From contig JAHLEZ010000012.1 in assembly GCA_020726505.1 (NCBI GenBank), forward strand, positions 1,054,001-1,118,000: 64,000 nucleotides of DNA. The letters run 5' to 3'. The translations under genes were made by a program, and so were the position numbers. Below are positions 24,318-35,154 of the stretch, piece by piece. Source of the DNA: Leptodontidium sp. MPI-SDFR-AT-0119 (lineage: Eukaryota; Ascomycota; Leotiomycetes; Helotiales; Leptodontidiaceae). The notes beneath the pieces were generated by a model that saw only the letters and a list, made by a program, of their open reading frames with translations, was not told the DNA's origin and searched no databases. Position 1 is the stretch's first letter. Each line of letters opens with the position of its first letter.

Positions 24318-26165
24318 TTTTGGATGACCGAGAGAATTCTGATACCCGCTGGTAGAAACACAATGCCCTCAGTTACACGCGACCGGGTTTCCGCGCGTGC
24401 TGGATGTCGAGGTGATCATCAAACGGCGTTTGGTCCCTGGCCTCCCTCCATCCAGAAGAACGTTGGATTCCTGGGGGTGGGTACCTGCGTGTGTGAGATG
24501 TCTTGTCTGGAAGTGCCCGGCTGCTGGCCATCACCAGATCCAATGGGCTGGCATGCGGACCTTTGCAGAAACATCACGATGCATCACAATCGCGGGCACT
24601 ACTGCAGTGCAGACAGACAATGGTTACCCGTACTGTACGAACTGGCCGTGGCGGAGAGTGAGGATTGTCGGTATTGGTTGGAAACACGACGAAGGGCGAG
24701 ATATCGTGAGATGTGGTTGTGCACAGCCTGGATCTTCAGGGGGAGCAGGCCAAGAAGCTTCAATTTGGATGCACCGCACTGCACTGCCACTGCCTCCTCA
24801 CAGGCCCAAGCCCCTCCACCAAACTCCACTGAAGCTCACTGACCCGCTGTCGGTGATGCTCTCCCGCAGCGCGCCTGCAAAGCTCCGTCATTTAGATGAA
24901 CCGTGCAGACTTCTTTTGCTGCAGCTTGACGGAGATTGATGTGGTTTCTGGAGCTAATCATCGCCTTGGAGGGCTGAGGAGGGGAGGGGGATGGATCACA
25001 GAGTGCGACTCTGCGGGAGAGCCGTGATGCAGTCAGTCTTGGAGAACTGGCTGGATGGATGGCTGGGTTATCGAGCAAAAAGTCCGGTTGGTGGGCTCGT
25101 AAAGTGGCTAACCTACCTCCCTACCTACCTACCTACGTACTTAGTATCCTACCGGGTAGAACTTTCGAAGCAAAGTACGGAATGGACCCAGAAGTGAGCC
25201 ACAGCCATGCAAGTGAGATGAACGAATGCAGGTGTTCATTCAGACAGTACTGTACAGGACAGGAGAACAGTCATGCCAGGCACAGATAACGTACAGTGAG
25301 TAAGTAGATGGTTGATGAGTGGCGGCGGCATGTCATCCCAAAATGGTTGTCGCAAAGAATTCGTAACCTGAAGGATCGATTGGTGACGACTGCTTTTGGT
25401 CGTCTCCAGTCACCGAGAATCTAAATCTAGGTTCTGTTGGTAGTTCTGCTTTCCAACCTTCCATCCCTCCACTACGCGAAACATGCACAATCATGGCCGC
25501 CGCTTGCTTGTTGGTGTGTGAGGGTTGGCTGGTTTGGGGTGATTGATGTGAGAGATGTGGCCACAGGAGAGAGCCCTCGTACGCTGTATGGAGGGAAGAA
25601 GGACGTGGAAACACTTCGCGCCGACCCGGCCGAGTAGTATAATGAGGGGAAGGGATAAGGAAAAGGGGGTTGTCCCATCGTTTGTGTGTTGTGTGGGAGG
25701 ATCACGAGTTTAGTTTCGAGGTTGATGCTGATGTTTGTTTCTATTCTGGTGTCCCCAGAACCCGCCAAGGGGCGATCAAATTCCCACTGTTGGACTCGCT
25801 TCTCGCTTCCGGGCTTTTCATCCATCCTCTTTCTTTTCTCCTTGTCTTGCTTGTCTTGTCCAGCCTTCAATTCCCATCCATGTCTCCCCATGCCCACCCC
25901 GCTCCCGTCGTGATGGATGTCCGGGACAACCCTCTCGCCGTCGCATGATGACCATAGCAGAGCGAGGAGAACAATACTCGCAGTATGGGGTGGGTTGGTA
26001 CTGTACCGTATCAAACCGCACTGAAGAAACAAGAAAAGATGTTTCAGTTCAAGCTCGAGGTCTGCACTGTTGCACTGTTGCATGCTTGTCATGCTCATGC
26101 CCATGCTGCAGCATCCACTCCACCGTACCGTGACGGCGACCGGCAGACCAGAGGAGGCCAGAGCA

Positions 26166-26185
26166 GGCCTGGCCTGGCCTGGCCT
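26166..26185. repeat. GGCCT pentanucleotide repeat, four copies
   Basis: Four exact tandem copies within a longer GGCCTGG-rich run, flanked by CTTCTCC-type pyrimidine repeats. Confidence 0.85.
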
Positions 26186-27136
26186 GGATTACTGTGCCTT
26201 TTCCCCTTCTCCCTTCTCCTTCTCCCTTCTCCTTTTCCCTCGACAGGCATCTCTGTGAGTGAGCAAGTGAGTGAGTGGGCCGAGCAGCTCAGGATGCAAG
26301 CTTGCAAGCTTGCACGCACCACCCACCCACTGGCCCAGGGTACGAAGTATTTGGCTGTGGCTGACCGCTCAGCCTCGTCGCAGCTCGAGGGCTGTGAGTG
26401 GTGAGGCCATTCCAATTCTTCCCACCAAGCCGCTTTCGGAGTATGCGACACTCCCCCTTCAAGCCCACCGAGCAGACCTTGCCCTGCCCTGCCCTGCCTG
26501 CACCAACCCAAGCCAGCCCACCCCACCACACCACACAACCCTGCAGCGGCTGGTTCGCATCTCGAAAGAAGCCCCCAAAACTATCTCCCTACTCCACTCC
26601 ATCCACTCCACTCCACTCACATAAATGTGACTGTCTGCCTAGTTATGGCATGGCCGAATGACTGACTGACTCCATCCATCCAAGACACACAGAACACATA
26701 AAGACTCTGCCTATCCCACCACTCAGGCACTCTCTTCTCTTGCCTCCTATCATCCTTTCCAATTCCACTTGCCTACCGACCAGAGGCAAATCAAATCCTA
26801 CTCAGCTGTACAAGCCTGTATTGTTTGTTTACAGCCTTGCTCCATTACTCAGACCACATCCACATCCAGATCCAGAGACCGACTTTCCACTTCAGGACTC
26901 CTCTCTGACATCGCCTTCCACCATCCCGATTAGTATTTCACCCTCTCTCAACATACAAAGACACGACATCTGCTATACATGTCGTCTCCATGTCTCTAGT
27001 TCATCGGATCGAACCAGAAGTGCGACTATTATTTGTACCTGATTTCGGAGACTGACATCGAACTCTTGAGACTTTTGTATAAAGAGCTCCTCGAACCCCA
27101 ACAGACTTCAACCTTCCAAACAATCTTTGGAACACC

Positions 27137-27144
27137 TATATAAG
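27137..27144 (+). promoter_or_regulatory. TATA box of the charged-protein gene
   Basis: TATATAAG lies 149 bp upstream of the ATG at 27293, after a long CT-rich block. The A/C-rich leader between them is typical of well-expressed fungal genes. Confidence 0.55.
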
Positions 27145-27292
27145 AAACAACCACTCGCAAAGAGAAAGCGTTCTTGAGACCACCGTCTCCAAACCACAAA
27201 CCATTCCACGGGTACTAAGACCGACATCAACTCGGCATACCACACCACTACCACCAAAGCCACCAGGCCATACCTACGTTTCAACCGTCACA

Positions 27293-28417
27293 ATGTGCGT
27301 CACCAACGTCTATGTCGACCGTTACCCAGACGGAAAGGAGAGCGAGTTCCGTCAAACGTCCTTCTGCCAATACGGCCAACCAGGCCGCCCATGCCAAAAG
27401 CTCTCGACGCTGGAGAATCCAGTGCGAAAGATCCAATTCGGCGAGCCAACAACAGAATATATGATGACCGCGCACCAACGCACCTTTCCTCAAACACCAC
27501 CCCGTTCCTCGGGCGGATCTCACCACCGTCATTCATCCGACTACTCGTCTGAGGACGGGCGTCTCCACCGACGCAAATCCACCAAACGACGCAGCGACAT
27601 CCCAGCCCTAAGACCAACACGCACCCACCGCAAAGAGCGCATCGTCATCGTCGACTCTCCCCCTACACCCAGAACACCCCCCCAAACATTCAGAACCTTC
27701 ACCGCACCCTCATCACCAGCCTCCCCACCCTTCGTTATTGATAGCCCTCTCCCCAGTGAGCGCGAACAGCGCGAGCGCGGCCGTCCCGTCATCGTCGACG
27801 AGCGGCCACTACTCAGACACCCTCGCGTCCCCTCCATCGGGGCCGTCGTAGGCGAACGATCCATCCCACGACGAGCACGTTCGCAATCTAGAAACAGAGG
27901 GAACTTCCAATGGGAATCGCCCTCGACATCGCACACATCCTTTGACTCACGTGCGCGTCGCGAAGCAGAGGAACAGGAGCGTCTCATCGCCGCCGAGCGA
28001 GACCAGCGCATCGCCGCACTGGAGCAAGAACGTCGTCGCGAACAGAGGATCCGCGAGCAAGACGAGGAGATCAGACGCAGACCAGCTGTGCCGATCCCAC
28101 CTCAGCCATTGCGGGAGAGACAGTACCTGCGTCCTGTTATTGACCAGACCGAGACGCTGCATGGCATGTTGGATAGTCTTGCTATTAGGGATGAGAGGAG
28201 CTTGGCTGGTGAGCGGGCGCTGATTAGCGAGAGCGAGATGAGGAGGAGGTTGGAGGAGAGGGATAGGATTGCGAGGGCGAGGTTGGTGGAGAGGGAGGAG
28301 GAGGAATTGAAGGCGAGGTTGAGAGAGAGGCAGATGCCGAGAAGGAGGTTCTCGGTTGGGCCTGGGAATAGGAGACATCGCGTTCTTTATGATGATGGGG
28401 TTTACCGATGGGAATGA
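27293..28417 (+). CDS. unrecognised Arg/Glu-rich fungal protein
   Basis: A single intronless exon of 374 aa. The start ATG lies in a CACAATG context. The N-terminal 60 residues are compact and Cys-containing (MCVTNVYVDRYPDG, FCQYGQPGRPC) and look like the folded, conserved part. Residues about 60-215 are Ser/Pro/Arg/His-rich and probably disordered, with repeated SPPTPRTPP- and RRSD-type stretches. Residues about 220-355 are dense in Arg and Glu and predicted to form a long charged helix or coiled coil. No enzyme motif, signal peptide or membrane segment is visible. I do not recognise a named domain; a scaffold, RNA-binding or nuclear role would be a guess. The 3' end is followed by two T-tracts (28460-28485). 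The gene converges with the butanediol dehydrogenase gene. Confidence 0.8.
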   Translation: MCVTNVYVDRYPDGKESEFRQTSFCQYGQPGRPCQKLSTLENPVRKIQFGEPTTEYMMTAHQRTFPQTPPRSSGGSHHRHSSDYSSEDGRLHRRKSTKRRSDIPALRPTRTHRKERIVIVDSPPTPRTPPQTFRTFTAPSSPASPPFVIDSPLPSEREQRERGRPVIVDERPLLRHPRVPSIGAVVGERSIPRRARSQSRNRGNFQWESPSTSHTSFDSRARREAEEQERLIAAERDQRIAALEQERRREQRIREQDEEIRRRPAVPIPPQPLRERQYLRPVIDQTETLHGMLDSLAIRDERSLAGERALISESEMRRRLEERDRIARARLVEREEEELKARLRERQMPRRRFSVGPGNRRHRVLYDDGVYRWE

Positions 28418-28776
28418 GCGTCTTGTGCCTTCTGCCTTTGTTTGTTTTTATTCTCTAGGTTTTTTTTTTTTGGTTTTTTTTTTTTGGCGAGATGATGGGA
28501 GGAGATGGTGCGTTTAGATCGCATTGATTTCTTCTTTTCTGGGTATCGGATTGGATCTGATTTGATTGCAAGCTTTTGGGCTATTAGTTAGATCGCACCT
28601 GAATTCAATCATCTTCATCTCAAACACACTTTCGTATTTTGACTGGTATCTGGCATTGTGATAAAGATTTTTAAAGTACATCAAGATTGAAGACTTAGTG
28701 GTGATGGATGAAGTGACGTCCAACCAGCCTTTCCGCTCCACAAGGTTACCCATGTCGGAGTCGATGGCGGGCAAGT

Positions 28777-30121
28777 CTAGATCTCCACAAGGACTTTGAC
28801 ATGCTTCTCCTTGTTCTTGATCAACTCCCTGATGCCGTCTTCGACTACCCGCTCCAATGGGACTTTGCTCGTGATCATATCCGCGGGCTTTATATGTCCT
28901 GTTATCGTTTATTGTTAGCTGTGTTTAATCTCATCCTCCCCAAATGTCAACAGCAGACGAAACCAGTCGTTTAATCTCAACTCAGCTTGACAGTAACGTC
29001 ATCTGATATTCTGGAAATGGGTAGTAATCGATATATCAGACGAGACGTAATTCAAAAGAAGAAGATAACTCACCATCCGCAAGAGCTTTAATGACATCCT
29101 TGAAATCCTGTTTCAAATAACCCAAACAAGCAACATAGCTCCCCTCTCTACGCACCAAATCATTCGGCTGGAACGGAACCGCCTTCTCCCAGATCGCAAC
29201 ATTGACAACCGTGCCCTTGACTTTAATCGCCTGACAAGCAGCCGCAAGCCCAACCGCCACACCCGCACAGTCAAACACAATATCCACGCCCTCACCGCCC
29301 GTCAACTCCCGCGCGCGCTTAACAACATCATCCTCCCTCGGATCAAGAACAACATCCGCGCCAAAATGCTTGTCGAACTTCTGCCTCTGCGCCGACGGTT
29401 CCGAAACAATGATCGTCCCACACCCACGAGCGCGCAGCGCGAGGATAACAGCAATCCCAATCGGTCCACCGCCTAGGATCAGAATATCGCTATCGGCCTT
29501 CAACGGGCTCTGCGAGACCGCATGCCAGCCCACGGAGAGCGGTTCCACCAGCGCCGCGACGTCGAGGGGGATGTTATCCGGGATGGGAAGCGCGTAATCG
29601 GCGGGTATCACGCAGGCGTCGCTGAGACCGCCGCCCCAGCCTGAGAGGCCGACGAAGCCGCCGTTGTAGCATACGTTCTGCAGACCGCGCTTGCAGGCGC
29701 CGCAGGTCCCGTCGAAGATCGTGGGTTGGACGGCTACGCGCTGGCCGATTTTGATGCTGGTTACGTCTGGGCCGATCTCGGTCACCGTGCCGCTGAATTC
29801 GTGGCCGAGTGTTATGGGGATTTTCTCTTGGGTTACGGGGTGGGGGGTTTGGGGGACGAAGGCTGGGCCGCCGAGGAATTCGTGGAGGTCTGGAGGGAGA
29901 GAAGGAGGGGGTTAGTAGATTGAAGGTTGAGTTTGGATTGGAAGTTCGATTTGGAGATGAGGGGTGAATGGTTGGAGGGTGGTTGATATTGAGAGGTACA
30001 TACCAGTTCCGCAGATTCCTACAAAGGCAGGCTTGACTTTGATCTGGCCCTTTCCACACTTTGGCTCTTCAATCTCCTCGACTCGTATATCCTCAGTTCC
30101 GTAATATCTTGCTGCTCGCAT
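28777..30121 (-). CDS. zinc-dependent (R,R)-butanediol dehydrogenase-like oxidoreductase
   Basis: Exons 30121-30004, 29889-29074 and 28898-28777 encode 351 aa. It is a medium-chain dehydrogenase of the butanediol/sorbitol branch. The catalytic zinc ligands are visible: C37 in GICGTDLHEF and H69-E70 in LGHEFSG. The structural-zinc lobe is GTCGACKRGLQNVC, and the Rossmann motif is ILGGGPIGIAVILALRARG. The last exon supplies HIKPADMITSKV and ends KHVKVLVEI. Members of this branch interconvert acetoin and 2,3-butanediol or oxidise related polyols with NAD(H). The exact substrate cannot be read from sequence. It shares an 862-bp divergent promoter with a thiamine-diphosphate enzyme, which fits an acetolactate/acetoin/butanediol route, an inference from context. 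A TATA-like AGTATA element lies about 100 bp upstream (30221-30234). Confidence 0.9.
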
Positions 30122-30983
30122 GTTGTCTATCCCCTTGCTTGCTTTGAGATTTAAAGGTTTAATTGGTCAATAGATATGATAACGATATGTAGAGAGCAAG
30201 CGACTCTGAGGAGATCTGTGTATACTTATACTTGTACCTATATGGTACTCTAAAGTAAGCTGGTACGAGATCCAAACCTTGGATGCTCAACCCCTCATGC
30301 CATTTCGCCTCGGCCAAAAGGCGAGCGGACGAATACAGGAACAGATCGAGCTCCCAAGACGTTGTAGTATGGCCTGACCTGATTTGATCAACGGACCAGT
30401 GCCCCTCGCTGACGGAGCCCCTCATCTTCACGCGGCTCCTACTATGACCCGAACCGGATCGATTAGTGATCGGCTTTGAACAATGAGGGGTTGTCCGACG
30501 CTGTTTCACGTCTGGACATGACCTCGATAGAAGGTTGTGAGGGGATGGAGTATAGTCAGGCACAGTGGAGGAGTGAAGCCCCATTTCAGCTGTCAAGCGA
30601 TCACATTCCGCTGTGGCTGATGTTCGATCCCAGCCACATCCGATGACACTCTCACTCCTTAGACTCCAATTGGACTTCGGACGACATTCAAATTCCAAGG
30701 AAAGCACGGCAGTAGTATGACAGTAACAATGTCAATGCATGGAAGCACTTTGTCACCCCTCAGCTTTATCGCAATGCTGTCACCACTGCTGACGTGCCGT
30801 TCAATATCCCGAAGGTGCGGGACTTACCCCGCCATATTCGCCCCACTTGAAGTGGCATAAAATGGAATACCTGGGGACGAAGAGTGGGAGTGTTGGACGG
30901 GCATCTTTTTTTGTTGACAGACTTTCAAACTTTCTTGTATACTCTTCTTCAACTTGAAATCGATATAAAGTAACCAGCAAAAA
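30122..30983. promoter_or_regulatory. shared divergent promoter with six CCCCTC elements
   Basis: This 862-bp spacer separates the starts of the dehydrogenase (-) and the thiamine-diphosphate enzyme (+). CCCCTC occurs at 30291, 30402, 30418 and 30756 on the plus strand, and its complement GAGGGG at 30485 and 30539: six copies in 471 bp. CCCCT/AGGGG is the stress-response element (STRE) bound by Msn2/Msn4-type zinc fingers in yeast. TATA-like elements face both ways (30221-30234 leftward, ATAAAA at about 30856-30861 rightward). A long minus-strand ORF inside it (30159-30707) has no protein-like features. Confidence 0.55.
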
Positions 30984-33036
30984 ATGTACACGGCTTCATT
31001 TGCGTTTTTCGAGGCGCTGTGGGAGGTTTGTTTGTTTCCGTTCAGTCTCAGCGAGGAATCACTTACGGATGTGAATGGGAATTGATGAAGTGTACAGGCG
31101 GGGGTTACCCATTGTTTCGTGAACTTGGGATCCGATCACCCCTCTATCATGGAAGCTATTGTCAAAGGCCAGAATGAGAAGAATGGTCTCTTCCCCAAGA
31201 TCATAACATGTCCCAACGAGGTCTGCATTCCCTATATTTTTCCCATCCTCCTCAAGATCGGCTTGCTCATGTGTTGCTGTAGATGGTAGCTCTATCAATG
31301 GCAGATGGATACGCTCGACTGACCGGAAAACCCCAATGCGTACTCGTGCACGTCGATGTAGGCACGCAAGGACTCGGTGCAGCTATTCACAATGCATCTT
31401 GTGGACGAGCACCCGTTCTGATCTTCGCTGGTCTCTCGCCATACACAATTGAAGGCGAGATGCGCGGTTCTCGAACCGAGTACATCCACTGGATCCAGGA
31501 TGTTCCGGACCAGAAACTCATCGTCGGGCAGTATTGCAGATATAGCGCTGAGATCAAGACGGGCAAGAATGTCAAGCAGATGGTTAATCGAGCTTTGCAG
31601 TTCGCGTGCAGTGCTCCTGCTGGTCCTGTGTACTTAACCGGTGCGAGAGAGGTTATGGAGGAAGATCTAACCCCGTATAAGCTTGATCATACGTTTTGGA
31701 ATCCTGTTGAGCCGGCGGCTTTGTCGGAGAGTGCGGTGAAGACTATTTCGGAAGCTCTAGTTGGAGCTAAGGAACCGTTGGTAGTTGCTGGTTATACTGG
31801 TCGAAATCATGCTTCTGTTGGGGCTTTGGTCAAACTTGCGGATTCTGTGAAGGGGTTGAGGGTCCTGGATACTGGCGGAAGTGACATGTGCTTTCCTGCG
31901 GATCATCGAGCCTGGCTTGGTTTGAGATATGGTAACGATGAGTCTATCAGAACTGCTGATGTTATTCTTGTTATCGATTGCGGTAAGTCCTCTATACCTG
32001 TGTTCACCGTCCAAGCGCTGATAAAATTTTCAGATGTCCCTTGGATCAACACACAATGCCATCCCAAGGAAGGTGCCAAGATCTATCACATTGATGTAGA
32101 TCCTCTCAAGAAGTAAGTTATCACCGGTATATTTTCGTCACATGTCTAAATCAAGTAGTCAAATGCCCGTCTTCTACCTGAACGCCCTCAGTAGATACAG
32201 AGCCGACAGTTTCACCTCACTAACCCAGCTCACCAACTACATCACCTCCTCCCTCTCCGACCAGCTCAACTCAGAAGTCTACACCCAACGCTGGGACGCC
32301 CTCGCCGAATCCCACAGCAAACGCCTTGCAGACATCATAAGCGCAACCGAGCCCAAACCCGACGGAACATTCGGAACGGGATATCTCTGTCGCACACTTC
32401 GCAAACTTGTCCCTCAGGATACTATTTTCGCCATCGAGGCAGTGACAAACACTCTGTTTGTAGCAGATAACATCCAAGCCACCCTTCCAGGATCATGGAT
32501 CAACTGTGGAGGTGGAGGACTCGGATGGTCTGGCGGCGGAGCTATGGGTATCAAGCTTGCTTCCGAGTATGAGAACGGTGCTGGGAAGGGCAAATTCGTT
32601 GTTGCGATTGTGGGAGATGGGACGTTTTTGTTTTCAGTCCCTGGATCTGTGTATTGGATTTCACATCGTTATAAGATCCCAGTTCTCACTATAGTACTTA
32701 ACAACAAAGGTATGTCACTATTAAGTCCCTAGGAGGAAGGAGGAGAGAGAAGTTTCTGTGCTGATTTTAAAAACAGGATGGAATGCCCCCCGACGATCAA
32801 TGTTACTCGTCCACCCTGACGGTCTTGGCTCCAAAGCTACCAATGCGGAACTCAATATTGACTTTAGTCCCTCGCCTGACTATGCGGGTATCGCGAAAGC
32901 TGCTGCTGGCGGGAATCTCTTTGCTGAGAAGGTTGAGAATGTGTCGAATCTAGAGGATGTTTTGACGAGAGCTGTGGAGTCGGTGAAGAATGGGATGAGT
33001 GCTGTGGTTGATGCGGAGGTTGTGTTGGGGTGTTAG
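30984..33036 (+). CDS. thiamine-diphosphate enzyme, acetolactate synthase/benzoylformate decarboxylase-like
   Basis: Six exons, 30984-31025, 31098-31220, 31283-31982, 32034-32112, 32159-32709 and 32777-33036, encode 584 aa, the usual size. The three-domain fold is evident. The N-terminal pyrimidine-binding domain has the catalytic Glu55 in CPNEMVALSMADGYARLTGK, split by intron 2. The central domain contains VLDTGGSDMCFPADHR. The C-terminal cofactor domain has the GDG...NN motif (IVGDGTFLF to VLNNKGWNAPRR). Family members act on 2-oxo acids: acetolactate synthases, 2-oxo-acid decarboxylases and carboligases. This one resembles an uncharacterised fungal subgroup more than anabolic Ilv2, and I see no clear mitochondrial presequence. 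Intron 4 ends in a tandem AAGTAG acceptor, so one Ser may be optional. Its divergent partner is a butanediol dehydrogenase-like gene. Confidence 0.9.
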
Positions 33037-34121
33037 ATATTGAGAGGCGGATTTGGGAATGAGGTTAGCAAGGTGTAGATGAGTTTAAATTGCAAATTGG
33101 GTTTTGTTCTGTTGGCTTTGTATTTCTGAGTTTCGCTCACAACTGATCAGCGTCAAGGTCGTCGGTAAAGTTCTTCAAATTTTCTTCGTAGCCTGAAAGA
33201 TTTATGGGGGCACAAGATATACTCTTCGTATCTCCAGCACTTGCAATGCTCATTCTTCTTCGCCAACGCTATTTACCGTGGGGTTTCGGGCAGTATCACG
33301 ACGAAAGGGGGAAAGGGCAATGAGCTCGCTAAATTTGAAGCGAACAATCCCCACATCGAAATCCAGCGATCAATTCTGACCCCAACTACCTCGTACGTCC
33401 CATCCACCACCAAAACAATCATCGAGTCATCCCCCACACCCCGCCTCTCCTTTCGACTGACTGGTGGCATGCATGGATAGGGGTTCAGATACGACATGCA
33501 ACAAACACCCCAGTAGTGACTCAGTTGCCTGATCACTCGTCCAGTCAGACACACATCCGATGACGGAGGAAATCCAAGTCCAGCTGGGTTCTAGCGCGCC
33601 TTCTTCCTGCACCAAACACCAAACCAAGCAGAGACCAACTGCATCTGCATCTGCACGTCCGTTGGCCGAATGACAGCAAGCGACCTAAAACTGCTGCACG
33701 TCTGCATGAGCGACTGACAGCCAGTCAACCCCATGCATCATCAATGCATGTAGACGTGCAACAAAACATTTTTCTTCCAGCTCAAGTCGACTCAATAAAA
33801 CCCGTGGCAGACCTCCAAACCCAAAGCAGATGTTCATGCATGATCACGAGGGGGCGAGACAAACCACTAGAGCCATATCAGAAGAAGCCAGACAAAGCGT
33901 CAGCGTTATCTTTCGACTACTGAGTCGTTGATACTGACTGGAGCATCTCCTGTTCTGCCTAGTTAGGCTAAACCGAATGATATCGACGATCTGAGGTGTT
34001 GTATTGTTACTATACCGGGTATCAGAGGCATTTCTTTACTGATCTTGGCAAGCCTCGAAAAAGTCGGTGTAACAACTCGAGGTAGTGCAGGTGCTGGAAG
34101 GGACACTCACGTGACGATCCC
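33037..34121. other. intergenic stretch of 1.1 kb
   Basis: No gene supported. A short frame at about 33268-33380 reads ...LAKFEANNPHIEI, resembling the core of the mitochondrial L51/S25/CI-B8 ribosomal fold, but it has no flanking conserved sequence or splice sites. From 33640 to 33800 there are repeated CTGCA/TGCATG-type motifs. Confidence 0.4.
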
Positions 34122-35154
34122 ATGACCGACAAGCCAGAGATCCAGCCTCCCTTCGTGGACATCCCCGGCCTTGCCAATTTTAGAGATATAGGCGGTTGGC
34201 CAATCGAGGATGGGAAGGGGATTGTGAAGGGTACGGTTCGGAAGGGTATCTTTTACAGGGGTCCTGATACAACTACCGTGACTGATGAAGGGGTGCTGAA
34301 GCTTAGAGAGTTGGGGGTCACGACGGATTTTGATCTTCGTTCGAAAGGGCAGATAGAGAAGGCGGGTGGGTTTAAGGATCTTGAGGGTATTCAGAGGGTG
34401 TGGTGTCCTGCGTTTCCGGATGGAGAGTATTCCCCTGAAAAGGCGGCTGCGAGATATGTGCTTTATGCAAGCGACGGTACAGAGGTAGGACTCGCTTCCA
34501 TTCCGGTGTTTGTTTACACTGGTATTGCTTGCGAATTGCTTCTGTCTCCCGTTTTGCAAATCTTTATCAGCAGCCACGGATTTTCATGTCTGACATTTTA
34601 CCAAGGGCATCGTCGAAGCATTTACCGAGATCCTTACTCATGGCGCACCAGCATGTCGAACTATGCTCTTACACATCGCAGCGATGTCTCCCGAATCCCC
34701 AACAGCATGTTACATCCACTGCACAACAGGCAACAACCGATCAGGAGTCTTTGTTGGAATAATCCTCTCTCTCCTCGGCGTCAAGCCCGAACTCATCGCA
34801 GCAGAATACAAACTCTCAGACATCGGCCTCCAACCGATCCGAGAAGCCGTCGTGGACCGACTCATGAAAAGCCCAGTCTTCGCCCGATCAGGAGGTGGTG
34901 GAAGAGAGCGTGCAGAGAGGATGGTGGGTGCTAGACCGGAGAGTATGTTGGCTATGCTTGAGATGGTGGAGAGGAAATGGGGTGGTGCGGAGGGGTACGT
35001 CGAGACGATGTGTGGGTTGACGAACGAGGAGGTTGCAAAGGTTAGGAAAGTCTTGGTGAGGCCGAATGTAGTTCCAACCGAGAGGAGGAAGTCGAGGGCT
35101 TGGGAGACCTCGAAGGAGATTTTGAATCGGTTGAGGAATGCATTTAGTGGTTGA
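34122..35154 (+). CDS. Y_phosphatase3-type tyrosine/serine phosphatase
   Basis: Exons 34122-34484 and 34606-35154 encode 303 aa. The family's opening motif is clear, GLANFRDIGGWP, followed by GIFYRGPDTT and a DLRS motif (TTDFDLRSKGQIEK). The catalytic P-loop is YIHCTTGNNRSGVFVG, a CX5R signature with C160 nucleophile and R166. The C-terminal helices (RPESMLAMLEMVERKWGGAEGY) are typical of the group, which contains LipA-like and other atypical phosphatases acting on phosphotyrosine or phosphoinositides. The substrate is unknown here. The 121-nt intron is phase 0, with donor GTAGGA and acceptor CCAAG. AATAAA lies at 35251, 97 bp after the stop. No signal peptide or membrane segment is seen, so it is probably cytosolic. 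It converges with an SRPBCC gene. Confidence 0.9.

Larger units (their letters stand above)
22933..27136. other. gene-free, repeat-rich stretch of 4.2 kb
   Basis: No ORF here has recognisable domains or codon-consistent splice partners. The stretch holds many short tandem repeats, for example GGCCT x4 at 26166-26185, CTAC-type repeats near 25115-25140 and CTTCTCC repeats near 26205-26235, plus CT-rich blocks close to 26700-26960. The texture resembles the larger desert at 44-60.8 kb. It probably serves as the long upstream region of the gene at 27293. Confidence 0.5.

Noticed and set aside
24287..24320. tRNA gene
   Set aside because: It has a 7-bp stem and T-loop-like bases, but the spacing and missing D and anticodon arms exclude a tRNA.
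8762..26006. Recurrent TACTGTAC octamer (8762, 17780, 24631, 25248, 25999)
   Set aside because: Five copies over the window is only slightly above chance and one lies inside a THI6 intron; no consistent position relative to genes.
30159..30707. 182-codon ORF in the divergent promoter
   Set aside because: It overlaps the shared promoter and TATA-like element, and its composition is not protein-like.
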